Below are positions 22,126-33,379 of a stretch of DNA of 64,000 bases, piece by piece; position 1 is the stretch's first letter, and every line of letters starts with the position of its first letter. The position numbers and the translations under genes were made by a program. The DNA comes from Paraphoma chrysanthemicola (lineage: Eukaryota; Ascomycota; Dothideomycetes; Pleosporales; Phaeosphaeriaceae): positions 682,001 to 746,000 of the forward strand of contig JAGMWG010000004.1 in assembly GCA_020744225.1 (NCBI GenBank), read 5' to 3'. Under the pieces are notes generated by a model. That model ran no database searches. It was given only the letters and a program-made list of their open reading frames with translations, and was not told the DNA's origin.

Positions 22126-23680
22126 ATGGCACGACCTAAGTGGCTCTCGTGGTTGACCCACAACGGAAGTCAACCGCCATATATGCTGAAACTGAGAAGC
22201 TCGGATGGGTTTATCATAGGAACCGTGGCCCTTGCGGTGTTTACTGTAAGCCGTCATCCACTTGCTGTACTCAGGACAGCTAACCCAATAGGATATGTTC
22301 TTATACGGCGTCATCGTGCCCGTCATTCCGTTCGCTCTCACAACGCGAGGTCACGTGTCGTGGGACAGAGTTCAGTATTGGGTCTCTGTCTTGATTGCTA
22401 TTTACGGCGCATCGTTGCTTGCATTCTCGCCTGTCTGTGGGTGGATGGCCGATCGTGGAGCATCACGTCGTTCGCCATTGCTGCTGGGACTGCTTGCATT
22501 GCTCGGCTCTACGATTATGCTCAACGTCGGTAGCTCTGTTGGGGTCTTGATAGTTGGGAGGATATTACAAGGAGCTTCAGCCGCGGTTGTGTAAGTACTG
22601 AGACGTGGCGCTCGATTAGTCTGACTGACAATGCGTAGTTGGGTAGTGGGATTGGCTCTTCTTGCTGATACTGTGCCTCAAGATCAGCTGGCCCAAGCCA
22701 CTGGCTGGATTAGCCTTGGTATGTCGCTTGGTACACTTGTATCCCCTTTGCTTGGCGGTGTTGTGTTCGATCGCGCAGGCTACAACGCCGTCTTTGCTAT
22801 GGCGTATGCCTTGATAGGGTTGGATATCGTGCTTCGTCTTTTGCTTGTGGAGAAGAAGATTGCCGTCAGATGGAACTCAATCGCGCCTGAGCAATCGAGC
22901 GTGGCTGTATGCGACCAATCGACCACACCGACCTCGACACCCGCCAACTCTGATCCTGAGAAGTCACGGCCGGCGGAAGCAGAACATGCCATCGTGGATA
23001 CCACACAATTTCGCCCACGCCGACGAGATCAAATGCCTCCCGTGCTGTCACTGCTCTACTCTCGTCGGCTTTTGGCTGCTCTGCTGTGTTCACTCCTCCA
23101 AGCCGCTCTGCTCACCTCGTTCGATTCAGTGTTACCGATCCACGCAGCCAATGTCTTCGGTTGGACCTCGACAGGGGCAGGATTGCTCTTTCTGCCGCTT
23201 GTGATTCCAGGGTTTCTAGCTCCATTCTTTGGATATCTCTGCGACAAATTTGGAGGCAGATACTTCGCGACAGTTGGGTTCCTCGGCGCATGTCCACCGC
23301 TTGTGTGCCTCCGGTTTGTGGATGAAAATACCCTCGAAGACAAGGTCCTTCTATGCGCGCTTCTCGCCGTCACTGGTTTGTTCCTTGCGCTGACATTTCC
23401 ACCAATCATGGCGGAAATCTCAAGCGTTGTTGAGGCTAAGGAGAAGAGCATGTTGGCGAGAGGACATCCTGGATTTGGTGTTGGTGGAGCATATGCCCAG
23501 GCTTACGCGCTTTTCAACGTTGCCTTTGCAGGTGGTTGTATGATTGGGCCTTTACTTGCGGGGTTCATAGTCAAAGATCGCGGCTGGATCACGATGGCCT
23601 GGGTGATAGGCCTCATGTCAGGCGCTGCGGCAGTGCCTGCGTGCTTGTGGCTCGGTGGGTGGATCTTCAAGCAAACTTAG
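22126..23680 (+). CDS. MFS transporter, DHA1-type drug:H+ antiporter-like
   Basis: Three exons, 22126-22245, 22292-22590 and 22639-23680, encode 486 aa. Motif A appears as GWMADRGASRRSPLLLG after helix 2. An antiporter-type motif C region, SLGMSLGTLVSPLLGGVVFD, lies in helix 5. A hydrophilic, Ser/Thr/Pro-rich central loop of about 60 residues separates the two six-helix halves. The arrangement resembles fungal DHA1 and vesicular amine transporter-like proteins that export toxic compounds or metabolites. Substrate unknown. Start chosen at MARPKWLSWL, the first ATG giving a short cytosolic lead before helix 1. Introns are 46 and 48 bp with GTAAGC/GTAAGT donors. Confidence 0.85.
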
Positions 23681-25272
23681 TTCTTGTACACTTTCGCATC
23701 GCAATAAATCGAACCATTGCAAGACTATTTCAAGTATCTCAGGTATTCAAGTCAGGTGTACGTTGCTCTTCCCGCATCATATCATGGATCGTTGTTTCGT
23801 TGCCTCACGAAATGAACGCGTCGACGTCCTCAAGACCAGGTTGCAGCGGCGCTGCGGCTATTGCAACTGTTGCTCGCGAGTCACATGAAAACGGGCAGAT
23901 GAGAAGAGAGGCCGTCTGAACCAGAGGCACGACCCGTTGGTGATCTTCAGGGGTGGTGCAGAGTTGCTGCGGGATAACGTGAGTCGCCAAGCGGGGCGCA
24001 CAGTGGCTTCGGCAGCTGGCGCCACCAGCGAGCACCTTAAATCCACGTACCTCTCATTCGCCTCTCTCTTTATGCGACACTCATCAACCTCACAAGCACC
24101 GGATTAGATGCGCGATGCTAACTATGTGTTGCGCTTGTTATCGAATCTGAACCTGGCGGCCCCTATGTCGACTTCTGTTAGTTGCCTTCGCACTGTGTCA
24201 AGTTTAGGTTGTGGCAATGACGACCATCTAAATTTGTCCCATTTGCGCGTCACCTGCAGATCTGGAGCGCATCATCTTAGCCCCTGCATCTCATCTGCAA
24301 CTCCGGAGTCGCCGTCGAATACCTACGGCGAATACGTCGTGCCGTGGATCTCTCAACAAGCCCCCATCCTTCCAGGCAAGCTGTCGCGCCGGCCGGATTG
24401 CGCACTGCGCAAGACCTCGGCGACACATCAAATGGGTAGGTGAAGGAGCTAGGCTGTGGAGAAGCTCTTCCTCCAAGCAAGCGACAACTCGTTGTTGCAA
24501 TTGGTCAGCACGTAGATGAGGGGTCGCTGTTTCCTTGATTATTACATCTGCAAGTCGGTCCGGCATTTCCACATGCACATGCCTGACATACCGAGCCCAT
24601 TCGTCAAGTGCATGGCGCGTGCCTCGCTTGAGCAGCTGAGCGCGATGCTAATCAACTGACGTGTTTCAGACCCTCGACGATCATGTTGCTTAAGCCCGTG
24701 GCAACCAGCATGTACCCCCGTGGTTCCTACGATCCCGGTCAACCTTGTGATGAACGACGGTTGCATCAGCCGATACATCCCGGGTGGTCAACACTAAACA
24801 CGCAAATCGTGGGCGACGGAGAGGCTGACCTGGTCACATTCTACGCTCGAACATATGTGGCTCGACATGGACACCTATAATTTTGTGTTGCGCCTGTGTT
24901 TGCCAGCGACCATTTCGATCTTCATTCTTTGTCTATATCTCATTAATGTTCACCTGCCAAGTTTTCGTCCATTGCCAACAATTCCCGAATATTGTTCATT
25001 CCGCTTGCCACGTCAGACTGACCAACGGTTGCCCCGTCTGCGTCTGCAGCCCTGGCGTATCCCAGTGCAACTCGAGCCACAACACACGCGGTGGCCCATG
25101 ATCGGCAACTGCAAGGAACGCGTGCCAAGCTGTACCATTACTGGCCTCCGTTTGCCTTGACGCGTCGTTGACACAGCTCATTTCAGGACTGCATTCATCT
25201 GAATTCCGTGTCACCACATTTCTCACTTGTACACACTTACAACAGTTGCTCAATACTACATAATATTACGAT
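23681..25272. other. 1.6-kb intergenic region
   Basis: No gene is supported. A cysteine-rich open frame near 24883-25101 begins without an ATG and shows no signal peptide, so it was not called. The final 100 bp form the promoter of the GH5 gene. No repeat was recognised. Confidence 0.4.
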
Positions 25273-26774
25273 ATGATAATAACACGAGCGCTTACTGCCC
25301 TAAGTCTTTGCGCTGCCACGCTTGCAGCCCCGACGTAAGTGAATAACACATGAGTCTCATTGGCCCTTCGCTACCACTTACCGCCTTGAGATTGTGGCGT
25401 ATAGGAAGAAGCGACTACGACCTTGATTGCACATACGGTAGCTAACGACATGTAGTGAGAAGCGTGGCGTCAATTTCAGATGGGGTGAGGAGAAGATCCG
25501 AGGCGTCAACATTGGCGGTTGGTTGGTACTAGAGCCGTAAGTCTCTGGAGATGGTTTCACGCCCTAAGGTCCCTCACTGAGCCAATGTCAGATGGATTAC
25601 GCCCTCTATATTTGATGCCGCGAATCAGAATAGACCACAAAAGAACATTGTAGACGAATACACTCTTGCGCAAACCCTGGGCAAGGACGCTGCACTCAGC
25701 ATCCTACGAAAGCATTGGGACACCTGGGTTCGCTGGGAGGATTTCAACAAAATCAAGCAGGCAGGATTCAACGTAGTCCGCATTCCTATCGGCTACTGGG
25801 CGTACGACACCTTCGATTCGCCCTTTGTCAAAGGTGCGAGCGTGTACATTGACGCAGCAATCGACTGGGCGAGAAGTCTCGACTTACGAATCGTCATTGA
25901 TCTTCACGGCGCACCAGGATCTCAAAATGGCTACGACAACTCGGGCCAGCGAATGGATCAGCCGCGATGGCAGACTGGCGACAACGTGCGGCGAACACTT
26001 CAAGTACTTAAAACCATCTCTCAGAAATATGCCCAGACACGGTATCAAGACGTGGTCATTGGAATCCAGCTCCTCAACGAACCAGCGCTATACTTCGACA
26101 GCCTCAGTTTTGACGTCACTAAACAGTTTTATCGCGATGGTTTCGGCCAGGTTCGCGAAGTTTCCGACACCCCCGTAATCCTACACGATGGGTTCAAGCC
26201 GCCTAATAATTGGAATGGGTTTCTCACTCCTTCTGACAACAACGCGCAGAATGTGGCAATCGACCATCACGAATACCAAGTCTTCAACAATGACCTTCTT
26301 CGTATGTCGCCGCTTCAGCATCAACAGTACGTCTGCAGTAATTCGGAGTCCTACAATGGCGCCGACAAGTGGAGTAAGTCCAGTCGCAAAATGTATAAGG
26401 CCAGTGCACTGATCACAAATACAGCATTCGTAGGAGAGTGGACTGGTGCAATGACCGATTGCGCGAAATACCTCAATGGCTACGGTCGTGGCGCGCGATT
26501 CGATGGCACACTGGCGAACTCTGGAAGCACATTTATTGGCAATTGCGGCTGGCAGGACGATATCAACCAATGGCCGCAATCGTACAAGGACGACACTCGT
26601 CGCTACATCGAAGCCCAGATTGCTGCCTATGAGACAAAGACGCAAGGGTGGTTCTGGTGGAACTTCAAAACGGAGAAAGCAGCTGAATGGGATGCTTTCC
26701 GCCTCATTGACGCTGGGGTCTTTCCCGCGATCCGGAATGGAAGGGTGGAATACAAATACGGTACGATCTGCTAG
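25273..26774 (+). CDS. secreted GH5_9 exo-1,3-beta-glucanase (Exg1-like)
   Basis: Four exons, 25273-25334, 25456-25536, 25592-26373 and 26425-26774, encode 424 aa. A signal peptide of about 18 residues (ends TLAAP) is followed by EKRG, a possible Kex2-type KR site. The domain begins KIRGVNIGGWLVLEPW, typical of glucan 1,3-beta-glucosidases. Motifs: RIPIGYWAY, IDLHGAPGSQNG, acid/base E211 in QLLNEP, nucleophile E313 in VGEWTGAMTDC. WFWWNFKTE lies near the C-terminus. The enzyme releases glucose from beta-1,3-glucan in the wall or in external polymers. The third intron (26374-26424, 51 bp) keeps the frame and has no stop, so retention would insert 17 residues just before the nucleophile. Removal restores the conserved KW-T-x-VGEWTG spacing. 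Confidence 0.92.
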
Positions 26775-27588
26775 GCGCTGTTCGTGCCGTGGATATGTCG
26801 GCTGAAGCTTAATGGTAATCACGATAGATGCATAGGTAACCACACACAGTATATATAGACTACAGATGAGATCGAATACCAGCGTCATCTTAGCCAGCAC
26901 CATCCTCAAGCTCATGATCACGCAATCTCACGGGGCACAGAAATGCCAAAGACAGTCTGGCTGCTTCGTGGAAACAAAGAATCGATAGACTTTTCAAGAA
27001 ATCCTCGGCATCATATCCGAGGTTAGTCTACCTGGGAGTCGAGACTGGACGTGGTAGGACAGCCGATCCAATGCAGCTATGCTGTAAGACCCTGCAGTTG
27101 CACAGCGTCCAATGTATCCAGGTCTACGGTCCCCTAGTGCCCATGCACGGATATGGTTTTGCGCCCTTGACCCCTTGCGTTTCCTCGGCATCTCTCTTTG
27201 CAAGCTCTACGACAGGTCCATTTCCCCCGGCTTCTCCAGAAAACACTTCACCGCACGCGCACCGGAGGTAGAAGAAGAGCCGGATATTTCAGCCACCAGC
27301 ACGAGATGTGTGCGCCAACACCTCGCGATGCAGATAAGATCCACTGCCAAGTTGTGCGTTGGGCAAATTGGCGGTAACGCAGTGCGGGGAAAAGTCTTGG
27401 TGTCTTGGACCACGCCTTGAATGCAAGGATGTAAGATCCTACGCCAAGATGGGAAGGTAACATAACATGAACATGATGGCCACACTTTTGCAACAGGGTG
27501 TGGGCAACTCTTTTCGAGCATCTTTGCAATTAGTCGCTCTGCTCGGCGCGTTTTCGCTTCATAAAGAACCCCCAAGTCAACGCCTAGG
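26775..27588. other. intergenic region
   Basis: An 814-bp gap between two plus-strand genes. Only antisense and short open frames are present; nothing supported. Confidence 0.45.
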
Positions 27589-29491
27589 ATGGACGCGAAA
27601 CAACAACCTATCGTCCAGGACGTGAAGTCTACCAAGCATTACGAAGAAAAGGCGGAGCTTAATGATGTCAAGCCTGCGATCTTGGAGACGGGGAATGCCG
27701 ATTACACCGGCGCAGAGGCGAAGACAGACCCCGCTGAGATTGCGTTAGTTAGGAAAATTGACTGGAGATTAATGGTAAGTGCGCTGTGTCGAACAGAAGT
27801 TTCGAATTTACTGACATGCTGTAAGCCGACACTATGTGTCATGTACTTCTTGAACTACGTGGACAGAAATGCGATCGCACAAGCTCGATTGAACAATCTG
27901 GAGAAGGATCTGGGCATGACTGGAGTACAATTCAACACTGCCGTCAGCATGTTCGTTGCAAATTGTTTCCGCTATGAGTAAGAAACACGGCTAACGTCTT
28001 CAAAAGCCTCTTCGTTGGATATGTGTTGATGCAGATCCCAAGTAACATGCTTATCACTAGGATAAGACCTGGTATCTGTAAGTGGCCGCTGTGTTCGATC
28101 CTACCCGGTAACTTGGACTGACTATACCTACCACTTCTCAGACATGAGTGCATGGATGGCTATTTGGGCCGTTGTGTCGGCTTGCACGGCCCTCGTGCAG
28201 AATTTTGGCGGCTTGGTAGCTTGCAGATTCTTCCTAGGCATCACAGAGGTAGTTCAGCATTTTGGACACCGATCTATAGCAATCACTGACAATTTCATAG
28301 GCTCCAGTATGATAGCAACCGATGATGTTTTCCAGTTCTGACTAACGAAACGATTAGTTCTACCCCGGAGCTACATACATGCTGTCTATCTTCTATACTC
28401 GCAAAGGTCAGCTCGAGCACGCTGTTTGTAGGGACGTGACTGACAAGAAGATGCAGAGGTCGCAACGCGCATCGCACTTCTATACTGTGCGCAAATTCTT
28501 GCCACTGGCTTCAGCGGCCTGATTGCAGCTGGAGTATTCGCCGGCATGGACGGACTTCGCGGCATAGCAGGTTGGAGGTGGCTCTTCATTGTGTAAGCAA
28601 TGTCAAATCTGCCGAAGTGTTCTCCGAGTACTCACGACCATTATAGCGAAGGCGCAGTTACCGGCCTCGTAGCCATCTTTGGCTTCTTTCTGCTCCCAAA
28701 TACACCCCTTACAACATCGTGGCTGAAGCCAGAAGAGCGTGAACTCGCTCATGCGCGTATGGAGCGTGATCGCGTCGGCGATTCGACAGAGCCTGTGAGC
28801 TCAATGGAAGGTCTGAGACAAGCATGCAGGGACCCACGGACCTGGTTATTCTGCTTCATGCAGAACTTCCACCTGAGCGCTTGCTCATTCAATAGCTTCT
28901 TTCCCACGGTCGTCAAAACACTTGGCTTCAGCACTACAGTCACGCTGGTCATGACCTGCCCTCCCTTCATCTTTGCTGGAGCGGCAGGTATCTTTACCGG
29001 ATGGAGCTCTGGTCGCATGCACGAGCGCACCTGGCATATCACCATTGGTCTTCTCGTCGCCATTGTCGGATTTGTGCTCGCAGCTAGCACCATGAACACG
29101 GCTGCTCGCTACGTAGCTTGCTTCATCTTCCCCATGGGAGCATACTCGGTGAACTCGGTCATCATTGGGTGGGCGTCTTCCACACTGAGCCAGACCAAAG
29201 AGAAGAAAGCTGTAAGTAAAGCCTTTGTCTTATGTGAGAGTCGCTACAATTTACTGACTTGTGCAGGTTGTTCTTGCAATGACCAACGTCGGTGGTCAGA
29301 TAGGCTACATCTATGGTGCATACCTGTGGCCAGACTACGACAAGCCGCGTTTCGGCATTGGTTTCGGTGCTTCTGCAGCTTTCGCTTTGTGCTCGATTGG
29401 CTGTGCTTGGGTCATTCGCTTCATGCTCATCAAGGAGAATAGGAAATTGCGAGCGTCTACAAACGAGCATGTCAACCTGTACGGATACTAG
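27589..29491 (+). CDS. MFS transporter, Dal5/TNA1-type anion:cation symporter, with 6-nt microexon
   Basis: Nine exons are inferred: 27589-27774, 27826-27950, 28007-28077, 28142-28248, 28301-28306, 28358-28406, 28457-28592, 28647-29211 and 29267-29491, giving 489 aa. Family marks: MYFLNYVDRNAIAQARLNNL, RFFLGITEAPFYPGATYML, SGWRWLF-like GWRWLFIVEGA, and NVGGQIGYIYGAYLWP. The conserved Ala-Pro of TEAPFYPG is encoded by a 6-nt exon (GCTCCA) flanked by introns of 52 and 51 bp; skipping it would delete only these two residues in frame. The donor of intron 2 is the less usual GTTCGT. Expected at the plasma membrane, importing a small organic anion or vitamin; substrate not assignable. Highly intron-rich compared with neighbouring genes. 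Confidence 0.87.
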
Positions 29492-29816
29492 ATGGGGAAG
29501 GGATCTGATGGGTGGACTGTAACCGAGCTTTTGAAGTCAACGAAGCAATGAAATTGGAGCTTATAAAGGAAATTTTACTAGCTGGCATTTCTGGCTCGAC
29601 AGCATATCTGCATGCACATGGCAAATTGTTAATGCGCCCTACGAATCTACATTCAGGTATGGGACTTACACGATGCGCTGAAAGACCAAAAACCGCAAAA
29701 GTGTCCATGTTGTAGACGAATGGTGCAGTTGCTTTCACCTGGATGACCTCATGCGTGTTTTAGTGCGGCTCGGCTTGTCTTGGACTCTACTCTAAGCGAC
29801 GCGTCTATCCCTTGAA
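29492..29816. other. convergent intergenic region
   Basis: The 3' flanks of the MFS gene and the Gfo/Idh/MocA gene; nothing recognised. Confidence 0.45.
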
Positions 29817-31136
29817 CTAAATCACAAACACGTCGCTGACCTTGACAACCTGACCTGTCGCTATACTCTTGTTCGCACAAATACCCGTCAAGATACTCAG
29901 CGCACCATCAACGTGGCTCGCAGCCCTCATATCCTGATTAATCTCCGCGCCCCGTTCGCCAAACAAATCAGCCAACAGTACCTCGTCGCCACCGCCATGC
30001 GCGCCAACACTGTCAGGGATCTCGATATCCTGCGGCTTCTCAAACAGTTTACGGAGAGTGATCGACCGTGTTTCCAGTGATCCCTCTAGGGACTGATCAC
30101 CGCCGCTGTTGACATAGCTGTTCTCCACAACCTCGACTTCCAAACGCCCGCCCGTGCCGTTAAAGGAGACACGGAAGCCTTCCCATGGTGCATAAGCGGT
30201 AAGACTGTATGTGAGAACTGCGCCGTTCTCGTATCGCACCAGCAAGTTCATCGTATCCTCGATACTAATACCATCGCCGAACACACTTTGATCGCGGTAG
30301 TATGCGTCTTCGTGCTCGGCATCGAGATACATCTTCTTCAGCTTGTCGTTGCTCTCTAAGTGCAATGCGAATGGATCTTTCTTTGCAACCTCGCTGCCGT
30401 GAGCACGAGTGTAGAACTCCGTCACACCGCGCTTCTCTGCATTTTCGCGTCCGTAAAACTTCAAATCGCCTTGGGCGTACACAGTAGACGGACGCGAGTT
30501 GAGCCAGAAGTTGACGAGATCGAAGTGATGTGTCGACTTGTGTACCAGCAAGCCGCCATTGTTACGCTTATCTCGATGCCAGCGTCGGAAGTAATCTGCT
30601 CCATGCGAAGTGTTGAGCATCCACTCGAAGTGTATGCTGGTGACTTCGCCAATTGCACCTTCTCTTAGCAGTTCCCAGACTTTGGTGTTGTGTGGCGCAT
30701 AGCGGTAATTGAATGTGACGCGGACCTTCTTTCCTGTCCGCTCCACTGCATCAAAAATCTCTCTGCACCGCGGCGCATCGATGGTCATGGGCTTCTCAGT
30801 AACGACATTGCATCCGAGTTCCAGCGCGCGAACAATGTAGATGTTGTGCGTCCGGTCGATGGTGGTGACAATGACTTCATCTGGATTGGTCTCTTTGATC
30901 ATGCGATCGAAGTCGTGAGCTTTGTAAGTTGGCACTGAAGCATGCCCAAGGGACTGTAGCTGCGAGTTTGCGAAGTCGAGGCGTGTTTGGTTGGTATCGC
31001 ACAATGCAACAATGACCGACGTTGCCTTGTAAGTCGTCGCGATTGCCGAATAGAAGAACGAGGAACGACCACCAGTGCCAATGAGAGCATACTTCTTCTG
31101 CTTCGATGCTTCCGCCATGGCTGCGACTGTATTCAC
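29817..31136 (-). CDS. Gfo/Idh/MocA-family NAD(P)-dependent oxidoreductase
   Basis: An intronless 439-aa protein. The N-terminal Rossmann fold has YALIGTGGRSSFF (residues 16-28). The family motif appears as NVVTEKPMTID near residues 110-120, with the Lys that contacts cofactor and substrate. The C-terminal alpha/beta domain follows, with HKSTHHFDLVNFWL carrying the expected His pair. Members oxidise sugars, inositols or sugar derivatives; this one resembles fungal inositol- or glycoside-dehydrogenase-like proteins, but the substrate is unknown. A second ATG at 31118 would shorten it by six residues. No signal peptide, so a cytosolic role is expected. It is divergent from an MFS permease 520 bp away, suggesting uptake and oxidation of the same compound (inference). 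Confidence 0.87.
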   Translation of the reverse strand: MNTVAAMAEASKQKKYALIGTGGRSSFFYSAIATTYKATSVIVALCDTNQTRLDFANSQLQSLGHASVPTYKAHDFDRMIKETNPDEVIVTTIDRTHNIYIVRALELGCNVVTEKPMTIDAPRCREIFDAVERTGKKVRVTFNYRYAPHNTKVWELLREGAIGEVTSIHFEWMLNTSHGADYFRRWHRDKRNNGGLLVHKSTHHFDLVNFWLNSRPSTVYAQGDLKFYGRENAEKRGVTEFYTRAHGSEVAKKDPFALHLESNDKLKKMYLDAEHEDAYYRDQSVFGDGISIEDTMNLLVRYENGAVLTYSLTAYAPWEGFRVSFNGTGGRLEVEVVENSYVNSGGDQSLEGSLETRSITLRKLFEKPQDIEIPDSVGAHGGGDEVLLADLFGERGAEINQDMRAASHVDGALSILTGICANKSIATGQVVKVSDVFVI

Positions 31137-31656
31137 GGTTCCGAGTATTTGGTAAATGTCCGATTTTAAGAGGCCGAGACCGTCTCAGCATATAGGAACG
31201 GAAAATGACCCCCGACGTGACATCGGCGTAGTTGCCGTGCCGTTTCGGGCTATAATACACCGATACGCCACCTCGTCGATCCTTGATTAACCGCCGGCTG
31301 GATGCACAGGCCCCACACCCCATGGGGACATGCCGAAGCCTAATGCTACCTCTGACCAAGGAAAGGACCGTTGGGAACGACCAAGCGGGGAAGTCGTGCT
31401 TGCTGAAGACGTACGCTGATGGGATGATCGCGACCATATGCACGAAAAATGAGCAATCATTCGTGCATTTTCTATTCAGCCACTGTTGGTGCAGCCGAGC
31501 ACCATGCTTACGGAGTAGTCAAGTACTTCGGTTGCCAGATGCCGACCAAAAATGCGGTCAGATATCTCCTGGCGTAGACCAGGTGTTGACTGATAAAAGG
31601 TAGCGGGCCCAGTTGTGGAGACACTCAGGGAGCAGTAGCACTCATACTCCGCGGCA
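31137..31656. promoter_or_regulatory. bidirectional promoter, Gfo/Idh/MocA oxidoreductase / MFS permease
   Basis: The 520 bp between divergent starts contain CCGA-N7-TCGG at 31212-31226, an everted CCG/CGG arrangement of the type bound by Zn2Cys6 regulators. A short perfect inverted repeat, GAGAC-C-GTCTC, lies near 31176-31186. No coding gene is supported inside. Confidence 0.45.
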
Positions 31657-33379
31657 ATGGCGACCCATACACCCAGCGACAACAAGGACGACGCCATTTC
31701 GCATGTCGAACACACGTCACAGGCTGCGCCTCGGAAAGTCGATGCGGCAGCAAAGTTTTTGGCAGATGCGCATGTTGATGATGCGTCCTTTACGTATGAA
31801 GAAGAGCGAGCTGTGCTGAAGCGTATCGACTACCGCGTCCTTCCTCTCCTCCTCGGCGCGTACTTCTTTCAACAACTCGACAAGTCCAGTCTATCATACG
31901 TGTCGATCTTCGGTATCCAGAAAGATGCAGGCCTCGTTGGGAAGCAGTACTCCTGGCTGGGCTCGATTCTCTATCTCGCGCAGCTGATCATGCAACCACT
32001 AGCAGCCTTCCTTCTCGTCAAGCTGCCAACGGGAAAGGTCATCGCTGGAGCCATCTTTCTCTGGGGCAGCAGTCTCGCCATCATGTCAGCTTGCACCAAT
32101 TTCCCATCCCTGCTTGGCATGAGATTCGTGCTTGGTTCGTTCGAGGCTATGATCGCACCAGCCTGTGTTGCAACAACAACGATGTGGTGGCGTCGCTCGG
32201 AGCAGACATTGCGGACAGCATACTGGAATGCTATGAATGGCGTGACTTTTATCGTCGGATCGCTGTTCACGTATGGCCTTGGACATATCAACAGCGATTC
32301 AATGTATAAGTACCAGATTATCTTGTAGGTGCCCTGGGGTCAGCAAGCGGAAGCGACACAGTCACTGACTATAGCCTCATCGTATAGCCTCTTCTGCGGC
32401 CTCTTAACCGTAGCATATTCTTTCGTAGTCCTCGTCTTCATGCCCGACTCGCCCATGTCAGCCAAATACCTGACCGAGCGTGAGCGAGTCATTGCCACGG
32501 AGCGCTTGCGAGCGAACCAAATGGGTGTCCAATCTGGCGTGTGGAAATGGGAGCAAGTTTGGGAAACATTTCTAGACTTCAAGACCTGGTGTTGGTTCAT
32601 TGCCATCATTGCAATCTCGTAAGTCTCGCGCGCCGTCGCATAGAACCGATGCTGATAATGTTTTCAGGATCGCAAGCGGCGGTATAAGCACATTTGGCAA
32701 CCTCATCATCAAGGACTTCGGCTACACGAACTTTGAAGCCATTCTATTCAACATTCCCTTCGGTGCGATCCAGATCGTCGCAATCCTTGGTTCATCCTGG
32801 GGCGCTACACGCTTCAAGCGCAAGGGTATCGCCATTGCCTGCGTTGCGGTTCTTCCCACGATCGGCACAATCATGATGTTGACCGTGCCACGAAAGCAAA
32901 AGGGCGTCCTTTTGTTCGGCTACTATCTCGTCTCTTGTCTCGCGGCCATAACGCCCATCATCTATGCATGGCACGTGCAGAACACTGCAGGCGACACCAA
33001 GAAGAAATGCACATCTGCCATGGTATTCGTGGGAATGTGCACCGGCAACGTGATCGGTCCGCTGCTGTACTCTGTCGACGATGCGCCATTGTATCGACCG
33101 GGTCTGATCGCTAATCTCGTCATGTTCGTCCTAGTCGGCATTATCTCGCTCCTGATTCCCGTTTACCTGGCGCTGCTGAACAAGCGCCATGCCAAGCGGA
33201 GGGAAGAGCTCGGTAAATCTGCCGTGCGCATCGATGAGAGTATGTTGAAGAAGGCGGAGATGACGCAAGGCAAGGGCATAGAAATGGAAGAAGGTGGAGG
33301 AATGCCGCGACAAGAGGCGGACAATGGATTCAGCGACCTGACGGATATGGCGAATGAGGACTTTATCTACGTCTACTAG
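31657..33379 (+). CDS. MFS transporter, Dal5/allantoate permease type
   Basis: Three exons, 31657-32324, 32388-32618 and 32668-33379, encode 536 aa. A 60-residue hydrophilic N-terminus leads to YEEERAVLKRIDYRVLPLLL, the usual pre-helix-1 signature. Further family marks are FFQQLDKSSLSYVSIFGIQ, GMRFVLGSFEAMIAPACV, and MWWRRSEQTLRTAYWNAMNG. About twelve membrane segments are expected. The cytosolic C-terminal tail is charged and ends NEDFIYVY. The first intron (63 bp) removes an in-frame TAG; the second is 49 bp. The substrate is not assignable, but the head-to-head Gfo/Idh/MocA gene suggests a sugar-acid-like or polyol-derived compound (inference). Confidence 0.87.

Noticed and set aside
24883..25101. 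Possible small cysteine-rich secreted protein
   Set aside because: The frame does not start with ATG, the hydrophobic stretch is not a proper signal peptide, and no Cys pattern of a known family is seen.
26181..26921. 246-codon minus-strand open frame antisense to the GH5 gene
   Set aside because: It overlaps catalytic exons of a clear GH5 enzyme and has no recognisable features.
15348..33379. Secondary-metabolite biosynthetic cluster
   Set aside because: No polyketide synthase, NRPS, terpene cyclase, prenyltransferase or pathway regulator is present; one dioxygenase plus transporters is not enough.
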